DNA of 25,543 nucleotides from assembly GCA_030042915.1 (NCBI GenBank), contig JASHYS010000188.1, positions 1 to 25,543 on the forward strand. Direction: 5' to 3'. Positions 16,159-24,427 of the stretch are shown in pieces. Under the pieces are notes generated by a model. The model saw nothing but the letters and a program-made list of their open reading frames with translations, was not told the origin of the DNA and did not search any database. A program made the translations under genes and the position numbers. The DNA is from Acidobacteriaceae bacterium (lineage in GTDB: Bacteria > Acidobacteriota > Terriglobia > Terriglobales > Acidobacteriaceae). The number at the start of each line of letters is the position of its first letter. Position 1 is the first letter of the stretch.

Positions 16159-18594
16159 TTATTCCGCTCGCAGGGCCTGCATGGGATCGATGCCTGCGGC
16201 ACGGCGCGCCGGGAGCAGTGCGGCCAGCAATCCCACGGCAACCAGCAGAACTGCGATCAGGACAAGATAGCCGGCTTCCTTTTGCGTATCGAAATAGATG
16301 ATCACGCCGATCAGCTTGCGTGCGGCCATTGCCAGCGCCAATCCCGCAACCGCTCCCGCACCCAGCATCCACGCCACTCGCCGCAACACCATCGTGAGAA
16401 TCGACGGACGCGTTGCGCCCAGCGCCATGCGCACGCCGATGTCGCGCGTGGCAAGCTCCACCTCGTGGCTTACCAGTCCGTAAAGGCCCACCAGCGCCAG
16501 CATCAGCGCCAGCGTGGCGAAGATTCCAAACAGCCAGCTCTCGAGCCGGTTGAAGATCAGCGCCTCGGAAACAACATCGCTCATGGTGCGCGGATCGGTG
16601 AAGGGAACCGTGGGATCGAACTCGTGCACCACGGATCGCGCCGCGTTCACCACCAGCATGGGATTGCCCGACGTTCTCACCAGCAGATACATGTTGGTGA
16701 ACAACTGGCTGCTCAAGTTCTGCGGTATCTCGCTCATCAGCCAATCGCGCTCGGCGAGCGGCGGCAGGTAAATGTTCTGGCGCACATTGCCCACCACGCC
16801 AACGATCTGGGTCCACTTCTCCTGCTTTTCGTTGTCATCGAGCCGTTGGGCGCTCGGGTCCAGGCCATTGGGAATAAACTTGCGAACGAATGCATCATTC
16901 ACCACGATGGTGGGTGCAGCATTGTCAGGGCGGTCGAGTGCGGGCGCGAGATAGCGGCCGCGATGCAGCGGGATGCCCATCACCTCGAAGTACCCGGGAC
17001 TGACCATGCGGTTTTCGGCCAGCATCTCCTGGTTGGGTGGATAAGGCGGCTGGCTGGCGATGTGTATATCGGAGTTGCTCCCGTACTGCTCGATGGGCAG
17101 CAGATTGATGAAGCCGGCAGCCTGAACTCCCGGCAAATGCCTCACCCGCTCCTCAAGCGGGCGGTAAAAATCAGCCAGAATATCGCGTCCTTGATAACGG
17201 ACCGTGGACAGATCGATGCGCACGGCGAGAATGTGCGCGGGATCGAATCCGAGATCGGCGTGGCGAAAGTGAGAAACCACGCGCAGCAGCATTCCTGCCA
17301 CCACCAGTAGCACCAGCGTGAGCGCTACCTGCGTCACCACGAATCCCGAGCGCAGGCGATGCTGGGCGCGCCCGGTTCCCGTGCTTTGGCCGGTCTTGAG
17401 CGCGCGATTCGGATCGATGCCCGAAAGCCGCAGCGCCGGCAGCAGGGCAGCGGCAAGCGTGACTATGATCGAGGCGCCAATGGCTGCGGCAAGCACGGTC
17501 CAATTGAGATGAATATCTGCTCCGCGCTCCAGCGCTTTGATGAGAAAAGCGCGCATCGCGCTGAGCATCAGATCAGCCATAAGCGCGCCAAGGCCCGCGC
17601 CCAGCAGAGCCAGCAGCAATCCTTCCATCAGTAATTGACGGACAAGTTGCCCGCGGCCCGCGCCGATCGCCGTTCGTACTGCCATTTCGCGCTCGCGCTT
17701 GACGCCGCGAGCCAACAGCAGCCCGGCCACGTTCACGCAGCCAATGGCCAGCACCGCCAGCACCGCGGCCAGCAGAGTCCACAGCGGACCCTTGCTCTGG
17801 CTGGTCACGCTTTCGGCAAGCAATTTCAATTTCACCGTGCGTCCCTGGTCGGTGTCAGCATAGGCGCGGCCAAGGTCACCGAATACATGTGACAAGTCAG
17901 CCTGCGCCTGCTCGAGGGTCACGCCCGGCTTGAGACGAGCGACGGTTTGCAGCCAGTGGTTGCCGCGGCCCTTCATCCACCACTGGTCGAGATGAATGGG
18001 CGTGTACACGCCGTTGTGCGTGCTTAGCGGAAAACGGAAACCGGCCGGCATCACCCCAACCACGGTGTAGGTGCGGCCATCCGCCGTCACAGGTTTGTTG
18101 ATAATGTCGGGATCGCCGGCGAAGTAGTTTTTCCATACCTCGTAGCTCAGCACAAGGATGTTGTTCCTGCCCTCCTGATCCTCGCCGGGCAGAAACGTGC
18201 GGCCCAGCAGCGGCTGCACGTTGAAAACCTGGAAAAAGTTATCTGTGCCGCGCACCTCAGCAAACTCGACCGGGCCGTTCGATGGCGTCAGGATGGAGAC
18301 GAAGTCGTAGTTGGTGTAGCCCGCCAGCGCGGAGAAGTCGTGTGCCTGCGCGCGTTCATCCTGGTAGCTTGGCCATGACGGCGGCTGGATGTAGTTGCTG
18401 CGGCTTTGGCTTTGAAGATCGACGATCCGTTCGGGATGCGCGTAGGGCAACGGGCGCAGAATCACGTTATCGATGACGCAGAATACCGCCGTAGCAATGC
18501 CCACGCTGAGCGCCAGAGTGATGGTCACCGTGAGCGTAAACCCCGGTGTCCGCCGCAGCTGGCGCAGCGCGTAGCGCAGATCGCGGAGCATCAT
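16159..18594 (-). CDS. ADOP-family (MacB/FtsX-like) ABC permease, first in the operon
   Basis: An 811-residue permease with MMLRDLRYALRQLRRTPGFT at the start and LPARRAAGIDPMQALRAE at the end. The N-terminal helix reads LTLTVTITLALSVGIATAVF-like, with LSVGIATA in place of the usual LGIGANTA, so this copy is somewhat divergent. It then has a first periplasmic core, an FtsX block (AAVLAVLAIGCVNVAGLLLA, REMAVRTAIGAGRGQLVRQL), a middle helix pair, a second core, and a C-terminal FtsX block with TRDIGVRMALGATRPSILTM. Its ATG overlaps the stop codon of the upstream ATPase gene (ATGA, 4 nt). This shows tight coupling and points to that ATPase as its direct partner. A second ATG one codon later (18591) is equally possible. 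Confidence 0.93.
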   Translation of the reverse strand: MMLRDLRYALRQLRRTPGFTLTVTITLALSVGIATAVFCVIDNVILRPLPYAHPERIVDLQSQSRSNYIQPPSWPSYQDERAQAHDFSALAGYTNYDFVSILTPSNGPVEFAEVRGTDNFFQVFNVQPLLGRTFLPGEDQEGRNNILVLSYEVWKNYFAGDPDIINKPVTADGRTYTVVGVMPAGFRFPLSTHNGVYTPIHLDQWWMKGRGNHWLQTVARLKPGVTLEQAQADLSHVFGDLGRAYADTDQGRTVKLKLLAESVTSQSKGPLWTLLAAVLAVLAIGCVNVAGLLLARGVKREREMAVRTAIGAGRGQLVRQLLMEGLLLALLGAGLGALMADLMLSAMRAFLIKALERGADIHLNWTVLAAAIGASIIVTLAAALLPALRLSGIDPNRALKTGQSTGTGRAQHRLRSGFVVTQVALTLVLLVVAGMLLRVVSHFRHADLGFDPAHILAVRIDLSTVRYQGRDILADFYRPLEERVRHLPGVQAAGFINLLPIEQYGSNSDIHIASQPPYPPNQEMLAENRMVSPGYFEVMGIPLHRGRYLAPALDRPDNAAPTIVVNDAFVRKFIPNGLDPSAQRLDDNEKQEKWTQIVGVVGNVRQNIYLPPLAERDWLMSEIPQNLSSQLFTNMYLLVRTSGNPMLVVNAARSVVHEFDPTVPFTDPRTMSDVVSEALIFNRLESWLFGIFATLALMLALVGLYGLVSHEVELATRDIGVRMALGATRPSILTMVLRRVAWMLGAGAVAGLALAMAARKLIGVIIYFDTQKEAGYLVLIAVLLVAVGLLAALLPARRAAGIDPMQALRAE

Positions 18595-19319
18595 GATTCC
18601 GCCTCTGCCTCTTGCTCGAGCTTCTTCATCTCCTGCTCGCTCACTACCTTGCCGTCAAACAGATGCAGCTCACGCTCGGCGTGGCGCGCAAAGCGCGGAT
18701 CGTGCGTCACCATGCAGATGGTCGAGCCTTCGCGGTGCAGATCGCCGAGGAGGCGCATTACCGCCTCGCCATTCTTCGAGTCCAGGTTGCCGGTGGGCTC
18801 GTCGGCCAGCAAGATCGAAGGCGAACCCGCCAGCGCGCGGGCCACGGCCACACGCTGCTGCTGGCCGCCGGAGAGTTGCGCCGGATAGTGCCTCATGCGG
18901 TGGGCCATGTTCACCCTCTCCAGCGCTTCCTTCACCCGCCTTTTGCGCTCCGCCGAAGGCATTCCGGCGCGGTAAGTGAGCGGCAATTCGACGTTTTCCT
19001 CAACGGTGAGATCGCCGATCAGGTTGAAGCTCTGAAATATGAACCCGATCTCCTGGTTGCGGATCCGCGAGCGGTCGCTGAAGCTTAGGTTCTCCACCGG
19101 CTTGCCGTTCAATTGATAGCGGCCGCCGGTAGGTGTATCGAGCAGACCGAGAATCGAAAGCAGAGTGGACTTGCCGCACCCCGACGGGCCCGACATAGCC
19201 ACATACTCGCCCCGTTCGATGGTCAGGTGAATGCCGGAGAGCGCGTGCGTCTCCACCTCGTCGGTGTAAAAAACCTTGGTGAGATCTTCAATCTCAATCA
19301 GAGTTCCATTCGATGCCAT
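18591..19319 (-). CDS. ABC transporter ATP-binding protein, MacB/LolD type (first copy)
   Basis: A 242-residue ATPase with all motifs canonical: Walker A GPSGCGKST (44-52), Q-loop Q96, signature LSGGQQQRVAVARA (149-162), Walker B SILLADEP (168-175), D-loop NLDS and H-loop H206. The C-terminus is a charged helix (SEQEMKKLEQEAEAES) absent from the second ATPase. The ATG at 19319 has AGGAGAAGG close upstream. Its stop overlaps the start of the first permease. Placed between the adaptor and that permease, it forms the MacA-MacB-like core of the pump, with ATPase and permease as separate chains instead of the fused MacB of enterobacteria. Confidence 0.95.
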   Translation of the reverse strand: MASNGTLIEIEDLTKVFYTDEVETHALSGIHLTIERGEYVAMSGPSGCGKSTLLSILGLLDTPTGGRYQLNGKPVENLSFSDRSRIRNQEIGFIFQSFNLIGDLTVEENVELPLTYRAGMPSAERKRRVKEALERVNMAHRMRHYPAQLSGGQQQRVAVARALAGSPSILLADEPTGNLDSKNGEAVMRLLGDLHREGSTICMVTHDPRFARHAERELHLFDGKVVSEQEMKKLEQEAEAES

Positions 19320-19338
19320 TGCCTTCTCCTGAAATTCG

Positions 19339-19366
19339 CAGTTCCTGGTTCACAGTTCCTGGTTCA
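19339..19366. repeat. Two perfect tandem copies of a 14-bp unit
   Basis: CAGTTCCTGGTTCA occurs at 19339-19352 and again directly at 19353-19366. A related TAGTTCGTGGTTCG lies at 19381-19394. The repeats fill the 124-nt gap between the adaptor and first ATPase genes, the longest gap inside the operon. No hairpin function is evident. Confidence 0.8.
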
Positions 19367-19443
19367 AAGCTCTCAGCCGGTAGTTCGTGGTTCGTCGCCC
19401 TCCATCCGCAGTCCACGCCGTGAATTGCGAACTTGCCCCACTC

Positions 19444-20712
19444 CTAGTCCAGCCGTATGCGATCCACGTTGTCCCAGCGCGACATGTCGGAAAGGATCAC
19501 TGTGTCGCCTTCCCTCAAGCCCGCGATCACTTGAATCTCGTTCACTGAAGCGCGGCCAACCTTGACCGAAACGCGCGTCGCTCCCTTGCCGTCGGGATCG
19601 ACCTTGAATAGGCTCAGTGTGGAGTCCTCGTTGCCAAGCGCCGGCCTGCCCACGTAAAGCACATCTTGCATGCGCTCCAGGTCGATGGTGCCGTCGACGC
19701 TCAACTGCGGAACCGCACCCGGCGGCAACGGCCCATCCAGTTCTACGTCTACGGTGCGCGTTCCGTTCACTACCGAGGGGTCGATCCGCGTCACATGGCC
19801 GGGAATCACTCCATTATGCGTGTCGATCGTGGCCGGTTGGCCAAGCTGGATGTCGCGTGCCTGCGTCTCGGCAATCTGCAGGGCAGCCTTCAGCTTGTCG
19901 CGCTGGATGACCTCGGCCACGCTCGTGCCCACGGTCACGTGTTCGCCTACCTGCACAGGGGTGGCCAATGGCGCCAGCGTCCCGGCGATGGTGGAGCGCA
20001 CCTGCAGCGCCTGCGCCTGCTTCTCGTATAAATCGAGCAATGCATGGGCCTGATCAATCTTGGTTTGCTGCGAGGCGAGCTGCACTTCGATCGCCTTCTG
20101 ATTGACATCGAGCTGCTGCTGGCTGAGCTGTTGCTGCGTCGTCAACTGGTCGGCCGTGCTCTTCGACTTCTGGTAGGCCAGGCCGGAGATCACTCCCAGA
20201 TCGTAAAGCGCCTTGTCGGTCTGGGCCTGCAACTGGTCCTGGGTGTAGTTGGCATTCACTTCCGCCGCGGCGGTCTTCTTGTCCATCAAAGTGCTGTCAA
20301 GCTGCGCCTGCAGGCTCTTGTAGTCGGCTTGAGCCGCTTTAAGCGCCAGCCGCGCGTTGAGCAGTTCCTGTTCGAGCTGCGGGTCGGTCAGATCCATAAT
20401 CACCGTGTCGGGCGTGACCTGGGCTCCGGGCAGGATGCGAATGCGCACCACGGTGGCGTCGGTCTGCGCCGGGATCAGTTCGATCGAATCTTCGCGCGGG
20501 GCCAGCACGCCGGTTGAAGAGCGCACCTGGCGCACCAGCGGGCCGCGCTTCACTGTGTCGGTCCAGATGGTGGAACGATCCACTTCCGGCGCGGCCGGCT
20601 TCAGGCGCATGACGACCACTGCAAGGACGGCCACGGCTACCACTGCTGCGCCAGACCAGAGCAGCGTCCGGCGCATCTTCTTCTTCTTAATATCAGGGCG
20701 GGCGATATCCAT
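19444..20712 (-). CDS. HlyD/MacA-like periplasmic adaptor (membrane fusion protein)
   Basis: A 422-residue adaptor linking the inner-membrane permease to the TolC channel. MDIARPDIKKKKMRRTLLWS begins with a basic cytoplasmic tail, followed by one membrane helix (about 16-36). A barrel-sandwich half (TDATVVRIRILPGAQVTPDT) leads into a long Gln/Ala-rich alpha-hairpin coiled coil (about 110-240). The second lipoyl half (RSTIAGTLAPLATPVQVGEH) and beta-barrel/membrane-proximal domains end in DMSRWDNVDRIRLD. The start at 20712 was chosen because this N-terminus is typical of acidobacterial adaptors. An in-frame TTG at 20742 would overlap the promoter. No Shine-Dalgarno precedes 20712, and the predicted transcription start is only about 3 nt upstream, so the mRNA may be leaderless. 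An ATG at 20676 after a purine run (AAGAAGAAG) is an alternative. It is the first gene of the operon. Confidence 0.92.
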   Translation of the reverse strand: MDIARPDIKKKKMRRTLLWSGAAVVAVAVLAVVVMRLKPAAPEVDRSTIWTDTVKRGPLVRQVRSSTGVLAPREDSIELIPAQTDATVVRIRILPGAQVTPDTVIMDLTDPQLEQELLNARLALKAAQADYKSLQAQLDSTLMDKKTAAAEVNANYTQDQLQAQTDKALYDLGVISGLAYQKSKSTADQLTTQQQLSQQQLDVNQKAIEVQLASQQTKIDQAHALLDLYEKQAQALQVRSTIAGTLAPLATPVQVGEHVTVGTSVAEVIQRDKLKAALQIAETQARDIQLGQPATIDTHNGVIPGHVTRIDPSVVNGTRTVDVELDGPLPPGAVPQLSVDGTIDLERMQDVLYVGRPALGNEDSTLSLFKVDPDGKGATRVSVKVGRASVNEIQVIAGLREGDTVILSDMSRWDNVDRIRLD

Positions 20713-20725
20713 CGCCAAAACTGGG

Positions 20726-20742
20726 AGCAAACCGCTCGCCAA
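20726..20742 (-). promoter_or_regulatory. Predicted sigma-54 (-24/-12) promoter of the efflux operon
   Basis: On the minus strand this reads TTGGCGAGCGGTTTGCT, compared with consensus YTGGCACGRNNNTTGCW. The invariant GG and GC are present at the correct spacing. The -12 block TTGCT is perfect, and the -24 block matches in TTGGC and the following G, with three mismatches (A6, C7 and R9). Transcription would begin near 20715, immediately before the adaptor ATG at 20712. The operon's own NtrC-type activator makes this placement meaningful. Confidence 0.6.
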
Positions 20743-20834
20743 ATCGACTCAGCGCTGATGCATTGAAAATAAAAAGCTTGGCATGATCGCATCGCCGTTA
20801 AGAACCGAAGAAGTTGACCGATTCCGTCCGGCAA

Positions 20835-20852
20835 CTGTTCGATTTCGGACAG
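20835..20852. promoter_or_regulatory. Candidate enhancer (activator-binding) palindrome
   Basis: CTGTTCGATTTCGGACAG is an 18-bp inverted repeat: arms of 7 with one G-T-type mismatch, centre ATTT. It lies about 93-110 bp upstream of the -24 element of the predicted sigma-54 promoter, where NtrC-family activators usually bind. It overlaps a second short palindrome, GGACAGTCC (20847-20855). Binding by the regulator encoded at 6552-8003 is inferred from position only. Confidence 0.4.
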
Positions 20853-20992
20853 TCCATCGCAGGCCTGAGGGCGTCGGGAACTGCGCGCACGCGGCTTGCG
20901 TAACAGGCTCAACGCACGGCGCGCTATCCCTGTTAACCGTTGCCCAGCGTGCTTCGTGTGTGTGATGAGAGCTCTGAAAGGCGCTACACCAA

Positions 20993-23422
20993 ATGCTCAG
21001 CGACCTGAAGTTTGCTTTCCGGCAATTGCGCAAGTCCCCCGGCTTCGCCATCACGGCCGTCGTCACCCTCGCGCTGGGGATCGGCGCGAATGCCGTGGTG
21101 TTCAGCGTTCTGAACGCGCTGGTGCTGCGGCCGATCAATGTCCCCGGCGCAGAAAACCTCTACATGGTGCAGCGCGCGTGGGACCCCGGCGCGTCGCCGT
21201 CGCAGTCTTATCTCGATTACGTCGACCTGCGCGACCGCAACCGCACCTTCGAGAGCCTGGTCTCGTATTGGATCATCGGTGCAGTGGGCGTAGATACCGG
21301 CGGCAATCCTTCCACCGCATGGCCCTACCTGGCCAGCGGCAATTACTTCGACGCTCTCGGCATTCAGCCCTACCTCGGCCGATTTTTTCATGCAGCCGAC
21401 GAGAAGGGCATCAACAGCGCTCCTTACGTGGTTCTGAGCTATGCCTACTGGCACGGTCATTTTCGTCAGGACCCGGCTGTGATCGGCCGCAATGTCGACA
21501 TCAACAAGCATCCGTTTACGATCATCGGCGTCGCCCCTCCGGGTTTCCGTGGCACAGAACTCTTCTTTGCGCCCGCGATGTGGATTCCACAGGTCGAGGA
21601 ACCCACGGTGCAGGGCGACAACAATCTGCAATATCGCGGCGATCACTCGCCCTGGGTCATCGGGCGCCTCAAGCCGGGAGTCACGCCGGGGGAGGCCACG
21701 GCCGATCTCAACGCGATCGGCGCCTGGCTGGCAAAGACCTATCCCGCTGACGATGCGGGAATCAAATTCAGCCTGGCCCGCCCCGGTCTTGTCGGAGACA
21801 TGCTGGGCGGACCGGCGAAGGCTTTCATGGCCGGGTTAATGCTGCTCGCCGGGCTCATCCTGCTGGCGGCGTGCGCTAACCTCGGTAGTTTGTTCGCGGC
21901 GCGCGCGGCCGACCGCGCCAAAGAAGTGGCGGTGCGCCTGGCATTGGGCTCTCGCCGCGCCACCATCCTCCGCCAATTGCTCACCGAAGCGTTGCTGGTG
22001 TCGAGTGTGGGAGGAGTCATCGGGCTCGCCGGCGGCATCGTCATCCTGCATTTCGTCAGCGCATGGAATCCAATCGCCAGCGTGCCCATCAATGTGCCGG
22101 TGAATCCCGACGTTCGCACTTATGCTGTGGCGCTGCTGCTGGCGCTCGCAAGCGGACTGCTTTTCGGCATCATGCCGGTCGGCCAGGTCATGCGCTCTGA
22201 CCCGTGGCAGATCATTCGCACTGGATCAGCCGGCACCGGTGCCATGAAGAGGTTTGCGCTCCGCGACTTATTGCTGGTAATTCAAATTGCCATCTGTGCC
22301 GTTCTGGTCACTTCGTCGCTGGTTGCGGTGCGCGGGCTGGGACGCTCGCTCAGCGGCAACTACGGATTCGTTCCGCAAAACGTAATGCTGGTCGACACTG
22401 ACCTCCACATGGCAGGGTATTCCGGCGACGCCGTTCCCCAGATGCAGCGCCGCATGATCGACGTTGTTGCGGCCATGCCGGGCGTAACCGCAGTTGGCAG
22501 TACGACCACCGTCCCATTAAGTCTGGGCGGTGGCGACTCCAATGTTTTTGCCGACACCACAACCGACTATCGTCCCACCAACTCCGCTGCAGACGCCATG
22601 AACTATGACATCTCACCTGGATATCTTGAAGCGGCGGGCACGCGGTTGCTGGCGGGCCGAGACGTAAGGTTCGACGACGATAAGAAGGCGCCGACAGTGG
22701 CCCTAATCAACCGCACCTTCGCAGTGAAGGTTTTTGGGTCGGTCGAAAAAGCCATCGGCGGCCATTTCAAGTTCTGGGGTGGAAGCCGCGCGGAAGTCGT
22801 CGGCGTGGTGGAAGACGGCAAGTACCGCACCATGACCGAGGACCAGCAGCCCGCGATGTTCTTCTCGTTCCTGCAGCATACTGAGAGCGACACTTTCCTC
22901 GTGGTCCGGTCGAAGCGCGATCCGCAGGAAATGACGCAGGACCTCAACCGCACACTGCACGGGTTGGATTCCAGTCTGCCCCTCGTCGTCCGTCCCTGGA
23001 CCCAGGAGATGGATTCTGCGCTGTTCGCTTCGCGCGTGGCGACGGTGGCCTTGGGCGTGCTCGGGCTGCTCGGCGCCATGCTGGCGGTGACGGGAGTCTT
23101 CGGCATGGCTTCTTACGTAGTCAGCAAGCGCCTGCGCGAGCTTGGCATTCGCGTGGCCCTGGGTGCGGGGCAACGAGAAATCCTGCTTACTGCGCTGGGC
23201 CGGGCTTTTCGATTGTTGCTCGCCGGCTCAGCCGCGGGGGTGGTGTTGGGAGTTCTGGGAACGCGCGTGTTGTCGTCCATCGTTTACCAGGCCACGCCCA
23301 AAGATCCTCTGGTGCTGGGCGGAGTGACCCTGACTATGCTGCTTCTCGGCCTGATGGCGTCGTGGATCCCAGCACGCCGTGCATTGGCCGTGGACCCACT
23401 GATTCTGCTGCGCGACGAGTGA
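20993..23422 (+). CDS. ADOP-family (MacB/FtsX-like) ABC permease, divergent copy
   Basis: An 809-residue permease transcribed away from the efflux operon. It starts MLSDLKFAFRQLRKSPGFAI with an N-terminal helix (about 19-42). It has a first periplasmic core, an FtsX block (AGLMLLAGLILLAACANLGS, then KEVAVRLALGSRRATILRQL), middle helices, a second core, and a C-terminal FtsX block with RLRELGIRVALGAGQREILL. The end is IPARRALAVDPLILLRDE. ATG 20993 has only a weak GAAAGG about 11 nt upstream. No ATPase gene accompanies it, which is the usual 'orphan' situation of ADOP genes. It may borrow one of the two ATPases next door or act separately. The 280-bp divergent intergenic region is shared with the sigma-54 operon, so common control is possible. 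Confidence 0.93.
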   Translation: MLSDLKFAFRQLRKSPGFAITAVVTLALGIGANAVVFSVLNALVLRPINVPGAENLYMVQRAWDPGASPSQSYLDYVDLRDRNRTFESLVSYWIIGAVGVDTGGNPSTAWPYLASGNYFDALGIQPYLGRFFHAADEKGINSAPYVVLSYAYWHGHFRQDPAVIGRNVDINKHPFTIIGVAPPGFRGTELFFAPAMWIPQVEEPTVQGDNNLQYRGDHSPWVIGRLKPGVTPGEATADLNAIGAWLAKTYPADDAGIKFSLARPGLVGDMLGGPAKAFMAGLMLLAGLILLAACANLGSLFAARAADRAKEVAVRLALGSRRATILRQLLTEALLVSSVGGVIGLAGGIVILHFVSAWNPIASVPINVPVNPDVRTYAVALLLALASGLLFGIMPVGQVMRSDPWQIIRTGSAGTGAMKRFALRDLLLVIQIAICAVLVTSSLVAVRGLGRSLSGNYGFVPQNVMLVDTDLHMAGYSGDAVPQMQRRMIDVVAAMPGVTAVGSTTTVPLSLGGGDSNVFADTTTDYRPTNSAADAMNYDISPGYLEAAGTRLLAGRDVRFDDDKKAPTVALINRTFAVKVFGSVEKAIGGHFKFWGGSRAEVVGVVEDGKYRTMTEDQQPAMFFSFLQHTESDTFLVVRSKRDPQEMTQDLNRTLHGLDSSLPLVVRPWTQEMDSALFASRVATVALGVLGLLGAMLAVTGVFGMASYVVSKRLRELGIRVALGAGQREILLTALGRAFRLLLAGSAAGVVLGVLGTRVLSSIVYQATPKDPLVLGGVTLTMLLLGLMASWIPARRALAVDPLILLRDE

Positions 23423-23512
23423 GTTGGAGCGAGCCTCCCGCCCCTGGATTTCAGAACGCCGGCACGTGCCCTGTCGGCAACCCACTTACCCGGCAATACT
23501 CGAGCTGAATGA

Positions 23513-24259
23513 TCAGCGGGACTTTCCCGTACTTGCAGCTCCGTGAATTGCGGCCTCAATGCGTGCGGGCTCGCCGAGATAATAGTGATGCACCGATTTC
23601 AGATTGTCATCCAGTTCCTCCACCAGTGGCACTCCAGTAGGGATGTTCAGATCGACAATCTCCTGGTCCGGAATATCTTGAAGGAATTTCACCAGCGCGC
23701 GAAGGCTGTTACCGTGGGCCGCGATGAGGATCTTTTTGCCTGAACGGATACTGGGAGCAATCAGTTCGTGCCAGCAGGGCAGAACGCGTTCCACAGTGTC
23801 CTTCAGGCACTCCGTCAAGGGAAGCTGCTGCTTGGTTAGTTGCTTGTAGTGGGGATCGTTCCCCGGATAACGCGGATCCGATTCAGTGAGTGCCGGCGGG
23901 CGAATATCGTAGCTGCGGCGCCAGAGTTTCACTTGCTGATCGCCATATTTTTCAGCGGTCTGCGCCTTGTTCAATCCTTGCAGAGCCCCGTAATGCCTCT
24001 CGTTCAGCCGCCAATCGTGACGCAAGGGAATCCACATCAGATCCATCTCGTCCAGGGCGATCCAGGCGGTGCGAATGGCGCGCTTCAACACCGAGGTGAA
24101 CACCAGGTCAAAAGCATAGCCCTGTTGCTTCAGCGTGATGCCCGCTTCCTTGGCCTCTTCCAGGCCCTTTACTGAAAGATCAATGTCGGTCCATCCGGTA
24201 AAAAGGTTCTCCTTGTTCCAGACACTTTCTCCATGCCGAAGCAATACGATCTTGTACAT
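23513..24259 (-). CDS. gpmA: 2,3-bisphosphoglycerate-dependent phosphoglycerate mutase
   Basis: Interconverts 3- and 2-phosphoglycerate in glycolysis and gluconeogenesis, in the cytoplasm. The 248-residue protein has the phosphohistidine motif [10 protein letters not shown] (H9), [11 protein letters not shown]60 in SVLKRAIRT, the catalytic [10 protein letters not shown] (E87), and [10 protein letters not shown] (H182). The long [20 protein letters not shown] segment marks the dPGM (GpmA) branch rather than short cobC-like phosphatases. The ATG at 24259 was chosen over a TTG at 24265 because AAGGA lies about 8 nt before the ATG and the protein then begins right at [10 protein letters not shown]. 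It is a single gene, convergent with the divergent permease (90 bp gap). Confidence 0.96.
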   Translation of the reverse strand: MYKIVLLRHGESVWNKENLFTGWTDIDLSVKGLEEAKEAGITLKQQGYAFDLVFTSVLKRAIRTAWIALDEMDLMWIPLRHDWRLNERHYGALQGLNKAQTAEKYGDQQVKLWRRSYDIRPPALTESDPRYPGNDPHYKQLTKQQLPLTECLKDTVERVLPCWHELIAPSIRSGKKILIAAHGNSLRALVKFLQDIPDQEIVDLNIPTGVPLVEELDDNLKSVHHYYLGEPARIEAAIHGAASTGKSR

Positions 24260-24427
24260 ACGCAATTCCTTTCACGGTCTTCAGGCTCGATGCCGGGCAA
24301 GAAAGACCACCGAGTCTGCTTCGATGGTCATTGACATGTTCAATCAGCCGTCGCGGTGTTCTTTTTCTACTTTAAATCAGAGCCCGCCACGCATGGCGCT
24401 CGATGTCTACGGCGAAAATTCTTGTAT

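Noticed and set aside
15217..17310. A 697-codon plus-strand open frame antisense to two permease genes
   Set aside because: Despite its length, the translation is His/Arg/Gln-rich without domains. The opposite strand encodes two complete ADOP permeases with ribosome binding sites.
20814..20843. TTGACC with 18-bp spacing to TTCGAT as a sigma-70 promoter for the divergent permease
   Set aside because: The -10 matches only three of six positions and would leave a leader of about 150 nt. It is too weak to list as a feature.
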